From: Alphaproteobacteria bacterium
GTDB taxonomy: Bacteria; Pseudomonadota; Alphaproteobacteria; Micavibrionales; CSBR16-224
DNA length: 5,767 bases
Direction: 5' to 3'
Assembly: GCA_007116755.1 (NCBI GenBank)
Contig: SKHU01000154.1
Span: 1-5,767, forward strand
The notes beneath the pieces are model-generated. The model did not search any database, was not told the DNA's origin, and was given only the letters and a program-made list of their open reading frames with translations. Position 1 is the stretch's first letter. The number at the start of each line of letters is the position of its first letter. The translations under genes and the position numbers were made by a program. Below are positions 5,236 to 5,767 of this stretch, in pieces.

Positions 5236-5767
5236 ATGACGGAGCATAAAATCTATCCGGTGCCGGATCATATCAGAAAAAACGCCAAAATCACGCCGGA
5301 AAAATACATAAAGATGTACAAACACGCGATCGAGGATAATGAGGGCTTCTGGCGCGAGCACGGAAAGCGTATCGACTGGATGAAACCCTACACGCAGGTC
5401 AAGGATGTCGATTTTGCCGATAATGCACGGATTCGCTGGTATATGGACGGCACGCTGAACGCCTCCTATAACTGCATCGACCGCCATTTGCCGCAGCGCG
5501 CAGACCAGACGGCGCTGATCTGGGAGGGCGACAATCCCGAAGACGGCAAAAAAATCACCTATGCCCAATTGAAGGATGAAGTGTGCAAACTGGCCAACGG
5601 TCTGAAAGCGCGCGGCGTTAAAAAAGGCGACCGCGTGACGATCTATATGCCGATGGTTGTGGAAGCGGTTTATGCGATGCTGGCCTGTGCGCGAATCGGC
5701 GCGGTGCATTCGGTTGTGTTCGGCGGGTTTTCGCCGCAAAGCCTGATCGACCGCATCACCGATTGCG
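5236..5767 (+). CDS. acs: Acetyl-CoA synthetase (AMP-forming), N-terminal part
   Basis: The first 177 codons are present; the gene continues past the right edge (the E. coli enzyme is about 650 aa). Acs converts acetate, ATP and CoA to acetyl-CoA, AMP and pyrophosphate in the cytoplasm and scavenges acetate at low concentration. The translation follows the acetyl-CoA synthetase N-terminus closely: HKIYPVPDHI (4-13), the FWREHGKRIDWMKPY region (38-52), IRWYMDGTLNASYNCIDRHL (66-85), TALIWEGD (92-99), and the highly conserved YMPMVVEAVYAMLACARIGAVHSVVFGGFSP segment (137-167), part of the CoA/nucleotide-binding lobe. This pattern is specific to acetyl- or propionyl-CoA synthetases rather than FadD-type ligases. 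The ATP motif and the regulatory catalytic lysine lie outside the window. It is divergent from fadD, with its own promoter and a possible operator. PrpE is the main alternative, but the N-terminus favours Acs. Confidence 0.95.
   Translation, partial: MTEHKIYPVPDHIRKNAKITPEKYIKMYKHAIEDNEGFWREHGKRIDWMKPYTQVKDVDFADNARIRWYMDGTLNASYNCIDRHLPQRADQTALIWEGDNPEDGKKITYAQLKDEVCKLANGLKARGVKKGDRVTIYMPMVVEAVYAMLACARIGAVHSVVFGGFSPQSLIDRITDC

Noticed and set aside
5221..5739. A 172-codon minus-strand frame opposite acs
   Set aside because: It is antisense to a clearly recognised acetyl-CoA synthetase and covers that gene's ribosome site; no independent support.
1..5767. CRISPR array, insertion sequence, tRNA/rRNA or defence cluster
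   Set aside because: No regularly spaced repeats, transposase motifs, terminal inverted repeats or tRNA-like folds were seen. All large genes are housekeeping or metabolic.

Overview
This window reads as a stretch of ordinary bacterial chromosome. It is most likely from an alphaproteobacterium, judging by the radA-cvpA gene pair, the style of the FadD and Acs proteins, and moderately GC-rich coding DNA with AT-rich gaps. A Micavibrio-like or similar lineage is possible, but I cannot establish this by eye. I see no mobile element, CRISPR array, tRNA, rRNA or defence island.

Left part (1-2576, minus strand): radA (DNA recombination and repair ATPase), cvpA (CvpA-family membrane protein) and the first 126 codons of a cation diffusion facilitator (CDF) metal transporter. 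They run in the same direction with gaps of 45 and 7 nt and look like one operon read right to left. The radA reading frame is open well upstream of the true start. The start at 2576 gives a 460-residue protein with the zinc finger at its N-terminus.

Middle (2577-3107): a 151-nt divergent gap, then a plus-strand gene for a small two-helix membrane protein of unknown function (103 aa). A compact GC-rich hairpin with T-rich flanks on both sides follows. It fits a bidirectional terminator shared with the convergent fadD gene.

Right part (3108-5767): fadD (long-chain acyl-CoA synthetase, minus strand) and acs (acetyl-CoA synthetase, plus strand, cut by the window edge) are divergently transcribed from a 229-nt intergenic region. 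Both enzymes belong to the ANL adenylate-forming superfamily and feed acyl-CoA metabolism. The region holds a good sigma70-type promoter candidate for each gene. The acs -10 element sits inside a perfect 7-bp inverted repeat that also contains a GANTC methylation motif. This is the most interesting regulatory structure here.

I do not see an undescribed multi-gene system. The points most worth a second look are the acs operator/promoter overlap, the unknown small membrane protein, the CDF gene in the place where purF often follows cvpA, and the low-complexity tails of FadD.
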